Shown: positions 37,832 to 49,874, numbered from the stretch's first letter. The stretch is 64,000 bases of DNA from Linnemannia hyalina (GCA_019671135.1 JAHRHY010000024.1:186001-250000), one strand, 5' to 3'. Notes: generated from the letters alone by a model not told the origin. Made by a program: numbers and translations.

Positions 37832-39252
37832 TTACAGGAAGGCGCCAGTCAGGTACATCAGCACGACAGAGGATCCAACAACAACAGCACGACTAGACAA
37901 AGTCAATCCAGCGGCGGCATTGCTGTGAGTAGGTGTCGCGGTAGAAGTTCCTGTCCTGATTGCAGACCCCGTCTTGGTCCCTGTAGCAGTTCCCGAAGCA
38001 GTGGGAGTCGTCGTGTTCCCGCCCAGGAAGGTCCCGGCGCCCTCGAGGTATGGTGTCGAATCACCGATACACTTGGCGACGGGCATCATGGTCAACCCCG
38101 TGGTCGCGTATGCGACAGGTAAGATCCCGTTCAATGCTACATCGACCTCCTGGGGCCACAGGTCATGTTCCAACACGATGAATCCCGTAGTCATAGTCGG
38201 CACTTTGATCAGCCATGTCTTGAAGGTATCAATGACAGATTGAGGTGTTGCCTGTCCCGCAGGGATGTTCCAATCGTCCGTATCAAACCCCTCTGTCCAA
38301 ATAATCGTCTTGTATCCCAACTGCGTCGCAATCGCTCGGACACGGTTATCGACATCCCCAAAGGGTGGGCGCCAGTATTTGGGTGTTACGCCGATGACGG
38401 ATTTGATAGCCTTCTCGGTCCATTTGAGTTCTGCGACGACCTGTTCGTTGGAGATGGAGGTCATGGCTGGATGGGACCAGGTGTGGATGGCGATTTGGTG
38501 TCCTTCATTGTAGGCGCGTTTGAGGGTCTCGGGGAAGGAGATTGCGCGGGATCCGACAATGAAGAGGGTGGCCTTTTGCTTGTGGGCAAGGAGGTTGTCA
38601 TACAAGCGGGGTGAGTCAGGCGACGGGCCATCTATTTAGACATGGTATGAAGAAAAGGAGAGAATGTGTTAGGAAAACTCAGTAGCGCATTGACTGGATA
38701 ATGAATAGAGAAAAAAATAAGACAACAAGGTTTACCATCATAGGTGAGACCCCAGGTGCCAGGCTGCGGACAACTCGTCACATCTTCCGGAGCGCTACAC
38801 TTTGAACACGTCCACCAACACTGCGCTGCTGGTACACTCCCCGTATCGGTAGGACACAAGCCGTCGTTAGAAAGGGGATAGGAAGGAACCTTTGTCATGT
38901 CGACGAGTTTCAGCCATTCTTGGACTTGCGGGTCTTCAATGAAGGGGATGCAGTCTAGGGCTGGGAAGGCGCCGGCAGCGATGGGAGTCGTATAGGTCTT
39001 TTGGGTACATGTTGCTGGCTCTGGATGTTGCGGGTCTGTGGGGGCACGTTTTTCGAGGATGGAGTTGTGGGTGGAGCGTCGTTTGTTGGAGTAAGGGCCG
39101 CCGCCGTGGATGTAGGAGCTTCCACCGTCGATGATGACTGGTGGTCCGTCGTGGGTGAGGGATTGGGATCTGCGGATGCGGGATGGTCCGTGGGCGAGGA
39201 CGTATGTGAGCGCCACCGAGAGTGCGACGAGTTGTGGGAGGATCCTGACCAT
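37832..39252 (-). CDS. Chitin deacetylase 1 (CE4), secreted and GPI-anchored
   Basis: De-N-acetylates chitin to chitosan at the cell wall (family knowledge). Exons 39252-38736 and 38631-37832 join in frame to 438 aa. A signal peptide (LVALSVALTYVLA) is followed by a Cys-rich region (~95-170, with CWWTCSKC) typical of mucoromycotan chitin deacetylases. The CE4 domain follows: motif 1 TYDDGPSPDS (split by the intron after the first Asp's G), motif 2 HTWSHPAMTS (metal His pair), motif 3 RPPFGDVDNR, motif 4 DTDDWN, motif 5 FIVLEHDLWP. All catalytic and metal residues are present. A Thr/Ser/Gly linker and a hydrophobic C-terminus indicate a GPI anchor. Tandem paralogue of the gene at 40933-42809, with the same intron position and phase. 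An extra ~50-residue basic, Ser-rich segment after the signal peptide distinguishes it. Confidence 0.93.
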
Positions 39253-40932
39253 TGTTTGTTTGTTGTTGTGGTGGTGATGCGAGTCGGGGTGGGGATGGAG
39301 AGTCCTAGGTATTGAAAGTGAAGAACAGAAGGATGTGCCTGAAAGCAGTTCCTTTATATACCTGGAGGCGAGTAAACAATGGAGAACTGAGTTGTATTGT
39401 TTCATTCGCTGGGAAGTATCCATTTTGCCTCGAGGCATGAAAGGTCAAGTTTTGGACATCATCATCGACCCCTGGACAACGACAACCAAAAAAAAACAAG
39501 GGTGGGCGGTGTCAAAAAAGTGCTAGGGTCAGTTGGACAAGGCCTCTTCTTGCAGGACGAATGAGTGGGAAAAGACATTGACTTGTTTTGTTTTGTTTTG
39601 TTTTGTGTGTTGACTCAAAATAGAGAGGGAGAACGCCCGACACAGGTTATTTTAGGAGTACAACGTCGTTGTATGTTGTTGTTAAAAGACGAAAACATCA
39701 TGTACAGGCACAAAAAGAGATCTAGCTGACAACGACATGAAAAAATGGATGCATGCATGACAGGCGCAAATGGTAGCGAGGGTAAAGCCGTTCCATATCT
39801 TTATGGAAAAAAAGGTGCACAAAGTGCCAAAGTGCAATAGCCTTGCTGCCTCAAAAGAAAGATGCATCCCGGGAATAAAAAGGGACCCATATACCAACTG
39901 GTGTAAGCAAAAGTCGACACTTTTTTTTTTTTTTTGCAGTTCGATTTGTGTCAACTCGTCTCGCAACGTTTGCAACTCTTAGTGACAGGTAGGGTCGAGA
40001 TCGTTCCATCGGTCGTTTTCCTCTACACCGATATCACTCTTCGCGCTTTGCTATCGATTTCGAAGAAAACGCCTCTTTACTTCAAATTCTCCCAGAGGTA
40101 TTGCATCGCCAACCCTTGAGGAGCAAAGATACACATATCTTGCAACAGCACCGCCCCCGCTTCTTTTAGCAACACTGGTACATCCACCAATTTCTCACAG
40201 CCTCACCTCCCTCTCGCCTCACCCTTGCATTCTCTCGGCGGGTCGCGATATATCCCTGCAAGGATACTCTGGCACAGACTTAACGATTCTTCCGGAGACA
40301 CCGTTATCGCCCCGCGACGACCTTTACTTACCAGCAGGCTGGCTGTAAAGGAAAACATGGGCACTGCCGGCTTTGTTGGCTGGGTTTTCAATTTTTTTTC
40401 CACCCCCCCTAGGCGAGACATGGTGATTCATCCGCGAAACCAAACATCCTAGTCGTTCATTCCTTTTGTGTCTCGGTTTCCTCACATCCACGCCAGGGTT
40501 AACATAATTTTTTTTTGTCTTTACTCGGACGCGTTGTTTCCAGGAGTTGGAGAGGCGAAAGTTGACCAGATGACGACAAGCGATAACCCATGTGGATGCC
40601 TGTCTCTGTTTCATGTAGCAGCTTCTGGCCCTGAGACTGCCTTAAATCATAGACAAAAGTGCAACGTGAATGTATACAGCTCTTTCATGTCGTGTCTTGA
40701 CGTTGATGACACACAGCCAGTACCACATCCCCCCTCCCTGTTTCAAGTCAATTGGCAATGCCGCGTTCTTATTTCATGTTTTCTGTATTGGTAATATTTT
40801 TTTCAATCTACAGGACGAACTACGTGCTTGTCCAATGCAATAAATGGTATGCTATCTAACCTAGATAAGACCTTGTAATTGTAGCTCTACATCATAAAAT
40901 AAAGAATAGAAAGAAACCAGCCTTTCTATCCC
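39253..40932. other. Spacer between the two chitin deacetylase genes
   Basis: 1.68 kb, no supported gene. Contains GTTTT pentamers at about 39586-39604 and T-runs at 39920-39934. Expected to hold the promoter of deacetylase 1 (right edge) and the 3' end of deacetylase 2 (AATAAAGAATAG near 40900 on +; weak). Confidence 0.5.
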
Positions 40933-42809
40933 TTAAAACAAAGCAGCGGCAATGGCGGCGATACCAACGACGGAAGTCAAGGCAACGGATCCAGAGACGG
41001 CGACGGCAGAGCTCTTGGCAGTCGATCCGCCACCAACGGTGGTGTTGTTACCCGAAGTAGATCCAGAGCCACCGGTGGTGGAGTTGGCGGCGGCATCGCC
41101 GATGAGCTTGAAAGATCCAGCACCCTCAAGGTAGGGCTTGGCATCACCCAAGCACTGGGGAATGGGCTGCATGATCAAGTTCTTGGTGGCATAGGCAATG
41201 GGCAAGATACCGCTGATAGAAACGTTGACCTCCTCAGGGAAGAGATCGTGCTCGAGGACGATGAAACCAGTCTTCATGGTAGGGATCTTGACCAACCAGG
41301 TCTTGAAGGTATCGACGACGGACTGGGCAGTGGCAGTCTTTGCAGGGATGTTCCAGTCGTTGGTGTCAAAGTCCTGGGTCCAGATGGAGGTCTTGTAACC
41401 GAGCTGGGTGGCGATGGCACGGACACGGTTGTCGACGTCTCCGTAAGGGGGGCGCCAGTAGATGGGGGTGACGCCGATGACGGACTGGATGGCCTTCTCG
41501 GTCCACTTCAATTCAGCGACGATCTGCTCGTTGGAGAGGGAGGTCATGGTGGAGTGGGACCAGGTGTGGATGGCGATGTGGTGGCCTTCGGTGTAGGCGC
41601 GCTTGAGGGTCTCGGGGAAGGAGATTGCGCGGGATCCGACGATAAAGAGGGTGGCCTTTTGCTTGTGGGCAAGGAGGTTGTCATACAAGCGAGGGGAGTC
41701 GGGCGATGGGCCGTCTATTTGATAGAGAATTGGGATGGTATGGTTAGCAACAGCGCATGAATGATGGCCCTGGAGTGATATTTACGTTGGGTATGTGTGA
41801 TCAAATGTTTCAATTTCTGATTAAAAGTGACGGGATCAGTGGGAACCACTCGACAACCCTCCTCTTTTAGTTTTGTGGTCGAGTAATGTATCTCTTGGAC
41901 AAAAGGAACGGCAAACCTAAATTATCTGAGCCAAGTACCCCCGGCGCGCTGTTGTAAGCACACCTTGGTATGTAATCCCAATCTCTCTCCATCATCCCTC
42001 TTCGTGAGTGGTTCGTCCAACCCAGGGGTACTCTTTTCCCTCCTCCACTCCACAGGGAAAAGCAATTTAAGTAAAATTATGAGCCATGGGAGGAGGAACG
42101 GATGAATATCCGATTCTAACGCCCCTTTTGGTCGTTTTTTGTCCAACGACACATTTCCTCTTCAAAGAGGAGAGCAGGAAGGAAGGAATTGTCGCGGAGA
42201 AATAAAATAAAATAAATGCTCGTAAAAGAACTCAAAGGAGGGGGCGGCGAGACGGGACATGGGCCGAAGGGGGGAAAAGGAAGAGGAAAAGGAGGAGGAG
42301 TGTGAAATAAAAGGACATGTAGTTCAATGGAGGGCGTAAGGAGGGAGAGAAAGGGGAGAGACGGAAGGTATATGGGAGTAATAAAAGGCGGGAAGAGTCA
42401 AGAGACGAGAGAACAGCCAGAAAGAGAGAGAAGACGTACCATCGTAAGTCAAACCCCAGGTTCCGACCTTGGGGCAAGAAGTGATATCAGTAGGGGCCTC
42501 GCACTTCTGGCAAGTCCACCAGCACTGGTCAGCAGGGATGGTGGTTAAGTCAGTGGGGCAGACACCGTCCTTGGACTGAGCGAAGACAGGGACCTTGGTC
42601 ATGTCGACCAACTTGAGCCAGGTCACGACCTGGGGGTCCTGGACAAAAGGAGTGCAGTCGAGAGCGGGCCATGCGCCGGCAGCGACGGCCTTGTAGGCGG
42701 TGCTGCAAGTTGCAACGGCGGCACGCCTCTCGAGCTGGTGAGGCCCGTGGGCGGCGGCGGCCGAGAAGGTGAGGACGAGGGCGGTTGCGAGGGATGCGAT
42801 TTTGACCAT
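40933..42809 (-). CDS. Chitin deacetylase 2 (CE4), secreted and GPI-anchored
   Basis: Same role as its downstream paralogue. Exons 42809-42440 and 41714-40933 join in frame to 383 aa. Signal peptide SLATALVLTFSAAAA; Cys-rich region with CWWTCQKC; CE4 motifs TYDDGPSPDS, HTWSHSTMTS, RPPYGDVDNR, DTNDWN and FIVLEHDLFP, all intact. The C-terminus is a Gly/Ser/Thr linker and a hydrophobic tail (SVVGIAAIAAALF), so GPI anchoring is likely. It lacks the basic Ser-rich insertion after the signal peptide found in copy 1. The intron is at the identical codon position and phase but is 725 bp instead of 104 bp. Exon-2 DNA shares long identical blocks with copy 1. The 5' leader (42810-43020) is very CT-rich on the coding strand. 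Confidence 0.93.
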
Positions 42810-44504
42810 TTTGATGAAAGATATATGTTGTTGTTTGTTGGGTTGTTGATTTTGTTAGGAGTGGAGGTGTGCGTTAAGAAAGAGTCAGGGCTGGGAGGAG
42901 TGACTGGAATGGGATCGAATCGATCGGTTGGGTGGAAGGGGGGGATAGGGGGAGGGAAAGAGAGAGAGAGAGAGAAAGGGAAGAAGGATGGAGGATGGCA
43001 AGGGTCAAAAGAAGAGAGAAAGTGATGAAGAATAAAAAGAGAAAAGGAAAGCAGAGACAAAGGTAAGCCTTTTTATAAGGAGGCATTCGTTCCCTGGCAA
43101 TTAAAAAAAGGTGTCCCCGGGGTCTGAACTATTCGAGTGGAACACATCGAGGGGCGTAACATACCACTCCTCGGTGAAGTAAAGAAGAGGAAACGAGGGC
43201 GCGGTAATGAATGTCCCTATCCCTCGATCCTCATGTTGTTTATTCGTGTCCAGCAGTGGCAAAAGAAACAAGATAGCATTCGCTGACGGGTAAAAAAGCA
43301 GAAGAAGGTTCGCCACACACACACAGACAACGACAGAAGACAGAAGACAAGAATAGGCACAGGCACTGAAAAAAGCGCCCTTCGGATAAACCCCACCAGC
43401 AACAACAAAAGCAAAAAAGATGTGAGAGCCCCTTGTCTCGAATTGTCTACGAAAGGAGTCGATGGACCCTTTTTTTTCGAGGTTCTCATCTCTACTAGTC
43501 CACTTGTTCCTTTTGTACCTTAATTATGATATATGCGCCCATCCATTACTAGCTATGCTATCTTTATCCTGAAGACCATCATACAATAGGGCTTTTTTTT
43601 GTCTTTTGGACTAATGAATTGCAATTTTGGGAAGGAGATGAAAGAAAATAAGAATCCAGCTGGACTCGATCATCGTCTCGCCTGTTGAATTCTCACACCT
43701 CTGCTCTTGCTCTGTCAGCTAATGGCACTGCACTGCACTCCCCACTTGTCGCCGTCAATTAGTAGGAAAAAAAAAAGTGTCCACAAGACCCTCTCATCTC
43801 TCGTCTCTCAATTGAGAGCGTACAAGTACTGAACTCCATGATGTCAGTCGAATCAAGTGGTTCCCTTGTCCAACAACTTACTATCAACCAAAGGGCAGAA
43901 AATGAAGTGGGCACCTTTCAGTTCACAGGGAATAAAATCCATGCGGCTGCTGGTCAGTGCCCCTGTCCATTCGTACATGTCTATTTTTATCTGCTGAAAG
44001 GAAAAAAAAAGCTGTTCTGAATCCATGGTCCGCACCTGTGTAAACACTGAGAGAAGAAAATAATAAAAGTCGTCATCTACGAAAAGCCCTTGGATGGTTC
44101 CTGACGCCCATTTCATTCTTTTTTTGGAATGCGATCCCTGGACCTGATCTTGACCATAGGCGTCTGAGAATGAATGAATGAATAAAAGTGCCATGCAGAC
44201 TACGATATGCCATTACCGAGCTATTACATATATAGAAGCGATGCTTGTCCACCTGGTACATGAAGGCATCCATTATTATGTATATAGAAGCGATGCTTGT
44301 CCACCTGGCACATAAAAATGCATCCATTTTGGTCATATAGCTATCCTCTTGACAAAAGCGGACGATAATTTTAAGGTGAGAGTGCTCTCGACCATAGTCA
44401 GAGGTGATGGAATGGAATACCAGGGAACAGTAATTCCGATACGATCGACGCCTAAAACCGTCATATCAGTGGTATCAAAATATATCTATTCAAAAATATC
44501 AGCT
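42810..44504. other. Region upstream of chitin deacetylase 2
   Basis: 1.7 kb, no supported gene. CT-rich leader of deacetylase 2 (GA-rich on +, 42880-43040), scattered A/T runs, and a two-copy 52-bp direct repeat at 44229-44332 close to the copper-fist gene's 3' end. Confidence 0.5.
44229..44332. repeat. Two-copy 52-bp direct repeat
   Basis: Each unit begins TATATAGAAGCGATGCTTGT and continues CCACCTGG(T/C)ACAT, ending CATCCATT. The copies (44229-44280 and 44281-44332) differ at a handful of positions, mostly near the unit end. Not within a gene. Confidence 0.9.
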
Positions 44505-46849
44505 CTATGATGGAGGAGGTCTGGGAATGCTGAGAGCGTCAAGATGGTCTGTCCGGATCTCATCAACAAAACTCCAATCCTCGTCATCCAAGAAATCCAG
44601 TTGGAGTTGGTTAATAGTCGCCGGCCGAAGTTTGGACAACTCCATCTGCTCCTGCTCCAACAGCTGCAAACGAAGTGCCTCTTCCTGCTCTGTGAGTTTC
44701 CTTTGTGGTTGTTGCTGCTGTCGTTGGTCCGAGTCCTCCTGGTTGAATTGCTCCATCTCCTCGTCCAGCTCCATACTCGTACTGTGACTCAATTTCATGC
44801 CACTCGACATGTTCATGTTCAACCCCAGATCTGCCAGGTATCCTCCTTCCTGGTTCATCGACATCTCATACTCAAGCTCGTCCTTCATCATTTTGGCCTG
44901 CGACTCTCCGACAAACTCGCACATGTCCCGGAAGCAATCCGCACAGTCGACTGTGGGACGACCACAGCCACACCCACAGATGAGAACACCGTTACTGCCA
45001 AGGAGCGTGGGATGCTGCATCTTGACTGAATCCAGCGTAGCTTGGTCCATCGCGCCAAATCCTTGTTGCAAAGCCTGTCGCATCTCGTCGTTCATGGCCG
45101 CCGATCCGTTCTGGTGGCTCGCTCCAATTAGAGTTAACGCATGGCCTAAGTTCAGTGCGCGTGCTCCTGCATTGGCGGAAGTATCGTCGGTGTTGGTGTT
45201 TGTCTTTGTAGACCCGCAGCAAGATCCTTTTAGTGTAGGTGCTTGATCCGTTGCGCTCCGGGCATTATTAAAGCTGCCCTGGTTGGTATCGATGGGGATG
45301 CTACTGGAATAAGCGGCCTCCCGGTAGCCCTGGACTGGCGCGTTGTTTGGGTAAGCAAGGCACCCTGGACAAGCACAGAACTCGCCGCAGCAACACATTG
45401 TGGGGGAGATGGCACAACCGCATCCTGCAGCTCCTGGTGCCCCTTGGCATCCGCCACCTATGGGCATAGGAGGAGGAGGAGGAGTTGATGAGGAGGAGAT
45501 TGCAGGAGACGAAGTCGAGTTGGATGGCTTGCAGCATGACTTTGTTGATGTCGATGATGATGACGGGGGTATGTTTGTCGAGAATGGCTGCGATGAGTGA
45601 ATTGAAGAGGAAGACGACGAGCTAAAGTTGGGTGTTGATTGATGGGCGTGGATAGTTTTCATATCCCGCTCGCCAAGGTCGTCAGAGGCGTTGCTGATAG
45701 CATATCCGGCATTGGGGTAAAAGACTTGGGTTGGAGGGTTGAACTGGTCGCTCTCGCAATCTGACGAGCTGGCATAGTCATAACAAAGGTGTGATTGTCT
45801 GTAGCCGGTCATGGGCATTGAAACAATTGGCGAGTTGGATGCTGAAGGGTCGTTCCCATGAAGAGCCAATCCTGCAAATGTTCCGTTGATACTGAGGTTC
45901 GGGCTGGAGCTGACACTCCCATCTGGGCTCTGCCTTGACTGCTGTCCTTGCAGTTGATGTGTAAAGAGTGAATGTGGCAACGAATCCCTAGGCGAGCTGT
46001 GAGCACCATTAGCGGCAAAGTCTTGTGAAGCTGTTCCAAGTTGATGATACGCCGCTGCCTGTTGTTGTAGTTGTTGCTCTTCCAGTTCCTGTTGGCTGCA
46101 TGGACAGGCTACTAGTGCGTGTAAAACGTGTGGAGAATAAATAATGAGCACCATTTACTGCGATTATTGCCAATTAGTAATATAAGAAAAAATATGGAAT
46201 GCTAGTATTCGCCTCTTACCTGCAGCAGCAGCAGCAGCTGTAAAATCACAACCGTCTGACGACACAGAGCGTATCATGTCATCACCGCCAATGTCTGTGG
46301 GAAGAGGGATCCGTCCATCGTGTGAAATCGACTTTGAGTGCTTCAATGCTATTCGTAAAGGTAAATTGAGGCCATGTGAATTAGTCATGGGTTCGAGGGC
46401 ATCGGTGCGGTAAGGACTCAAAAAACGTTGTCGATTTTTACCATCTTGGCGGCCGCAGATACAGCGGGCTTGAACATGTTTCGCCTTGCGTAGATCCTTG
46501 CAGTGCGAGCAATGGGTCGAAGGACGGCCCTTCTTTTTGATTTCGTGCAGTGGTCGGTCACTACGATTGATTCAACAAAGGGAGTGTTAGAGTATGCGGC
46601 ATGGGAGATGATTGGCATTTGGATACATCCCAGCGGCTCAGGGCGAGAAATCCTACCCATGGTTACAGGAGCTTGAACGGTGGCCGTTGATGCATGAAAC
46701 ACTAAAGTCGAGGTAAGTCAGAAAGAGAAGAAAGAAGGAAGACGGTCAGCTGCGTGATTATGAGTGCAGGAATGAATGTTCGGAAAGTCAAACAGGACGA
46801 ACAAGTCGTTTGCATACCAGGCAAACTTTTGGCCGTTGATGTAAACCAT
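44505..46849 (-). CDS. Copper-fist transcription factor
   Basis: Copper-sensing DNA-binding regulator of the Ace1/Mac1/Cuf1 class (family knowledge). Exons 46849-46818, 46701-46657, 46560-46220, 46111-44505 join in frame to 674 aa. The copper fist starts at Met1: MVYINGQKFACVSCINGHRS, with zinc ligands C11, C14, C23 and H25 exactly at the canonical positions, then KKKGRP at 34-39 (minor-groove RGRP-type element) and THCSHCKDLRKAKHVQARC. The long C-terminal region is Ser/Gln-rich and holds several Cys clusters: VACPCSQQ, CGCAISPTMCCCGEFCACPG (coded near 45365-45420), GSCCGS, and LICGCGCGRPTVDC. Such clusters bind Cu(I) in this class. Whether it activates under copper excess or starvation cannot be decided. 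It is divergent from the Ran gene (679 bp between starts). Confidence 0.94.
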
Positions 46850-47527
46850 TCGTGCCGAAGGTGATGAGCGTGCCGGGCGATGGTAATGTGAGCGAGGGTT
46901 GGAGATGAGAGCGAGTCTGAGAGGTGGATGATCGAGTCGAGGGTAGGGTTATTGATCGAGGGACACAAGGTGAGAGGATGATGGGAGTTGTTGTTGTCTG
47001 TTGAAAGAAAAGTTTGGTGGCAACTGAAAAAGAGGCGACCAAAAGGCGACCAAAAGGAACCCTGAAAATGTGAAAAAGTGTGGGGAGCGGTTAACGTTGA
47101 AAAGCCTAGTACCATCCCAGTCTGACAACCCACTTGTATTCACATAGCACAATGAACAGAGTTGTACCGCTTCACCATAGTTATCTTTCGTTATTATGGA
47201 GTTTCCTTATCATTGCGGTAACCAGCTGGTTCCTCGCAGCTTGTAGTACCGACTTATCAATGACCACAAGACATCACGACGATTTAGACTCGGCTTGCGC
47301 CCACACCGTTGCCAAGGAACACATCAATGCAAGTCACAGACAGACAGACACGCAGCATATGCGATCAGAAGTCAACCAAAATATTCGATGATGTCACCTA
47401 AACAGAATTGAAATTTTAGTTATCCATAACATACATTTCTTTCTTTTGGCTTCTGTTTTGGTTTCTTTTTTTTCTCTTCTTTCCATCACCTCCCCTTCCA
47501 TCAACCAAATACCAACAAAAAGACACT
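46850..47527. other. Divergent promoter, copper-fist gene and Ran
   Basis: 678 bp between two start codons. Contains CT-rich sequence before Ran (47450-47500) and AAGGCGACCAAAAGGCGACC, a short direct repeat, at 47033-47052. No gene. Confidence 0.55.
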
Positions 47528-49472
47528 ATGGCTGAGCAGACTCCCACTTTCAAATTGGTCCTCGGTATGCATACCCTCTTCGTCCGCTTCTCTCAAGCAC
47601 AAAAAAGAATTGCATCTCTCATACATCAGACTTACGACGTATTCTCAACTGCAACAAAACCACAACGATAACAGCAACAAACAAAACAAAACAAAACAAT
47701 GGACCAAGCTCGCCCTTTTGACTCAGTGCGACCGGCTTGTTGTGGATCCATACTAACCAACGTCACCACATTCCCTTCCACTCTTTCTCTTCCCTTTAGT
47801 CGGTGATGGCGGTACCGGAAAGACCACCTTCGTCAAGCGCCACTTGACTGGTGAATTCGAGAAGAAGTACATCGGTAAATAACCACCCAGTCTGATCCGC
47901 CTCTCTATTGTTATCAGCGCCTCCTTGTCCATCAACCGAACCAAGCTGGCGTTTTTGCTGGCCCGTTTTTGTTTTCATTTTTTTCATTTTTTCTTTGCTC
48001 TGCTGGATGTCGCACCAAGGAGGGCACGATCTCAAAGGAAGTCGGAGTCACTGGAAACAAAGAAGGGCACTACCCCAACTACGTTCTCAACGACTTGCAG
48101 CAGCCGCAGTTGACCCCATCTCGTACTGCTCAGAGTACCCAAGCAACTTTTTTTTTTTCTTTGCCCTTTTTCCTTTTTTCTGCTTTGCCCTCCTTCTCCT
48201 TATTCGGCTTCCGATATTTGATTTGTCAAACCGCGCCACCATTTGCCGCCGGAAACACGCCTTGTTTCTGCTCTCTGTCTTTGGGGTTTCTTTTTTGTTC
48301 ATCGGTCGCAGTGGAATTATCACAGTGCGGGACAGGAGGAGAAGTACTCGTTCACCTGAGCGACTGTCGTCACTATTTTTTCATCTTTCTTTTTTCCACC
48401 TTCCCTTCAAGCGGACATTGTTCCACACTCACACTCACATACAGACACGCCGCCCTTTTGTCCGCGCGCTTATTGAGAAAAAGTCTTTTTCCTTTCGGTT
48501 ATTGTTTTTGTTTGGGTTGTTGACGTGGTCGTTTTGATGCTCTCATGGACCAACAACAATCGGTTCTCACTCAGACAAAGGGAAACAACAGAGGCAAAAG
48601 AAAAACTCAAAATATGCTAACTAACGCTCACGTATCTCTTTTTCTGTTCTCCCATTCCATCTTTTGACTTGGTCATCTGTCTCTAGCCACCTTGGGTGTC
48701 GAGGTCCACCCCTTGAGCTTCACCACCAACTTCGGCCAGATCATCTTCAACACCTGGGACACTGGCAAGTGCTTTCATCATTTATCAACAACAGCAGCAT
48801 GGATCGTGACGTCTTGCAAATCGCTATGTGGCATCAGGCTTTTGTCATCGCTTCGCTTCGACCCCTGGAACTAACCTATTTCTTTCTCTTATTTCAATTC
48901 AACAGCTGGTCAGGAGAAGTTTGGAGGTCTTCGCGATGGTTATTAGTACGTATCTCATCTCAAGTTCACTCTTGCATTGACACCCACCGATACATTGGAA
49001 TTTGAGCAAAAGGACCATTTGACTTACGCGCATTCCCATTTTGCCTTTTAACCTTTCTAGCATCAACGGACAGTGCGGTATCATCATGTTCGATCTTACC
49101 TCCCGCATCACATACAAGAACGTCCCCAACTGGCACCGTGATCTCGTCCGTGTCTGCGAGAACATCCCAATTGTTCTCTGCGGTAACAAGGTCGATATCA
49201 AGGAGCGTAAGGTCAAGCCCAAGGCAATTGACTTCCACCGCAAGAAGTCCCTCCAGTACTACGACATCTCTGCCAAGTCCAACTACAACTTCGAGAAGCC
49301 CTTCCTCTGGTTGGCCCGTAAGTTGGCTGGTCACCAGGATTTGGAGTTCGTTGCCTCCCCCGCTTTGGCCCCCGCTGAGGTCCAGGTCGATGCTACCCTT
49401 ATGCAGCAGTACAACGAGGAGTTGAACAACGCCGCTGCCATGCCTCTTCCCGAGGAGGATGATGACCTGTAA
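47528..49472 (+). CDS. GSP1: Ran GTPase (nuclear transport)
   Basis: Small GTPase that gives direction to importin/exportin transport and spindle assembly (family knowledge). Exons 47528-47564, 47800-47874, 48687-48764, 48906-48945, 49061-49472 join in frame to 213 aa, the standard Ran length. G1 GDGGTGKTT, switch I region [17 protein letters not shown]3 [11 protein letters not shown]4 NKVDIKE, G5 [11 protein letters not shown], and the acidic C-terminal tail EEDDDL are all present. There is no prenylation Cys, as expected for Ran. Intron 2 is long (812 bp). Intron 3 starts GCAAGT instead of GT: only the GC donor keeps the universally conserved DTAGQ intact. Codon bias towards C-ending codons suggests high expression. 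Confidence 0.97.
48765..48905 (+). other. GC-AG intron in Ran
   Basis: 141-bp intron with donor GCAAGT and acceptor CAACAG. The exon on the left ends GACACTG and the right begins CTGGTCAGG, giving Asp-Thr-Ala-Gly-Gln. The GT at 48769-48770 would break the G3 motif and frame. Confidence 0.85.
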
Positions 49473-49874
49473 AGGATGTCTACAACAAAACAAGAACCGG
49501 ATACTCTTGCGTCTCTCTTTTTTTTAGTACCTTCCTTCGCTTTTTCATCTGTGCCCCGTCCAATTCAACCCACACCACTCCTCTTCCTCTCACAGTACTT
49601 TTTCCTCAGTCCTAGCAAATACTTTTACTTTTACACAATAAACATTTGAACCACTTCACAGAACCTATTACATACCTGAAGGGTCTCCGTCGTCCCTGGT
49701 TGCTTTGTTTGCTTTTGTTCCTTTTCGTGCAATGGTTGGTGTTACTTAAGGAACAAGCCACCGCCACTATTCGCTTATTATTTTCTTGTTTGTTTTTCCC
49801 AACCACACAAGTTCAACCACACTCGCTGACATTATTCACACTCACTCGTCGACGACCAAGAACGAAGAAGGCTC
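49473..49874. other. Ran 3' flank and promoter of the ICE2-like gene
   Basis: 402 bp. Left half is T-rich 3' UTR ending in AATAAA; the right half has CACACTCGCTGACATTATTCACAC before the next ATG. No ORF of interest. Confidence 0.6.
49637..49642 (+). terminator. Poly(A) signal for Ran
   Basis: AATAAA about 165 bp downstream of the Ran stop codon (ACACAATAAACATTTG). Confidence 0.5.

Noticed and set aside
41248..41760. 170-codon + strand ORF, Gly/Asp-rich
   Set aside because: Antisense of chitin deacetylase 2 exon 2.
47908..48537. 209- and 184-codon + strand ORFs in Ran intron 2
   Set aside because: Phe/Leu-rich translations of a T-rich intron; Ran splicing across it is unambiguous.
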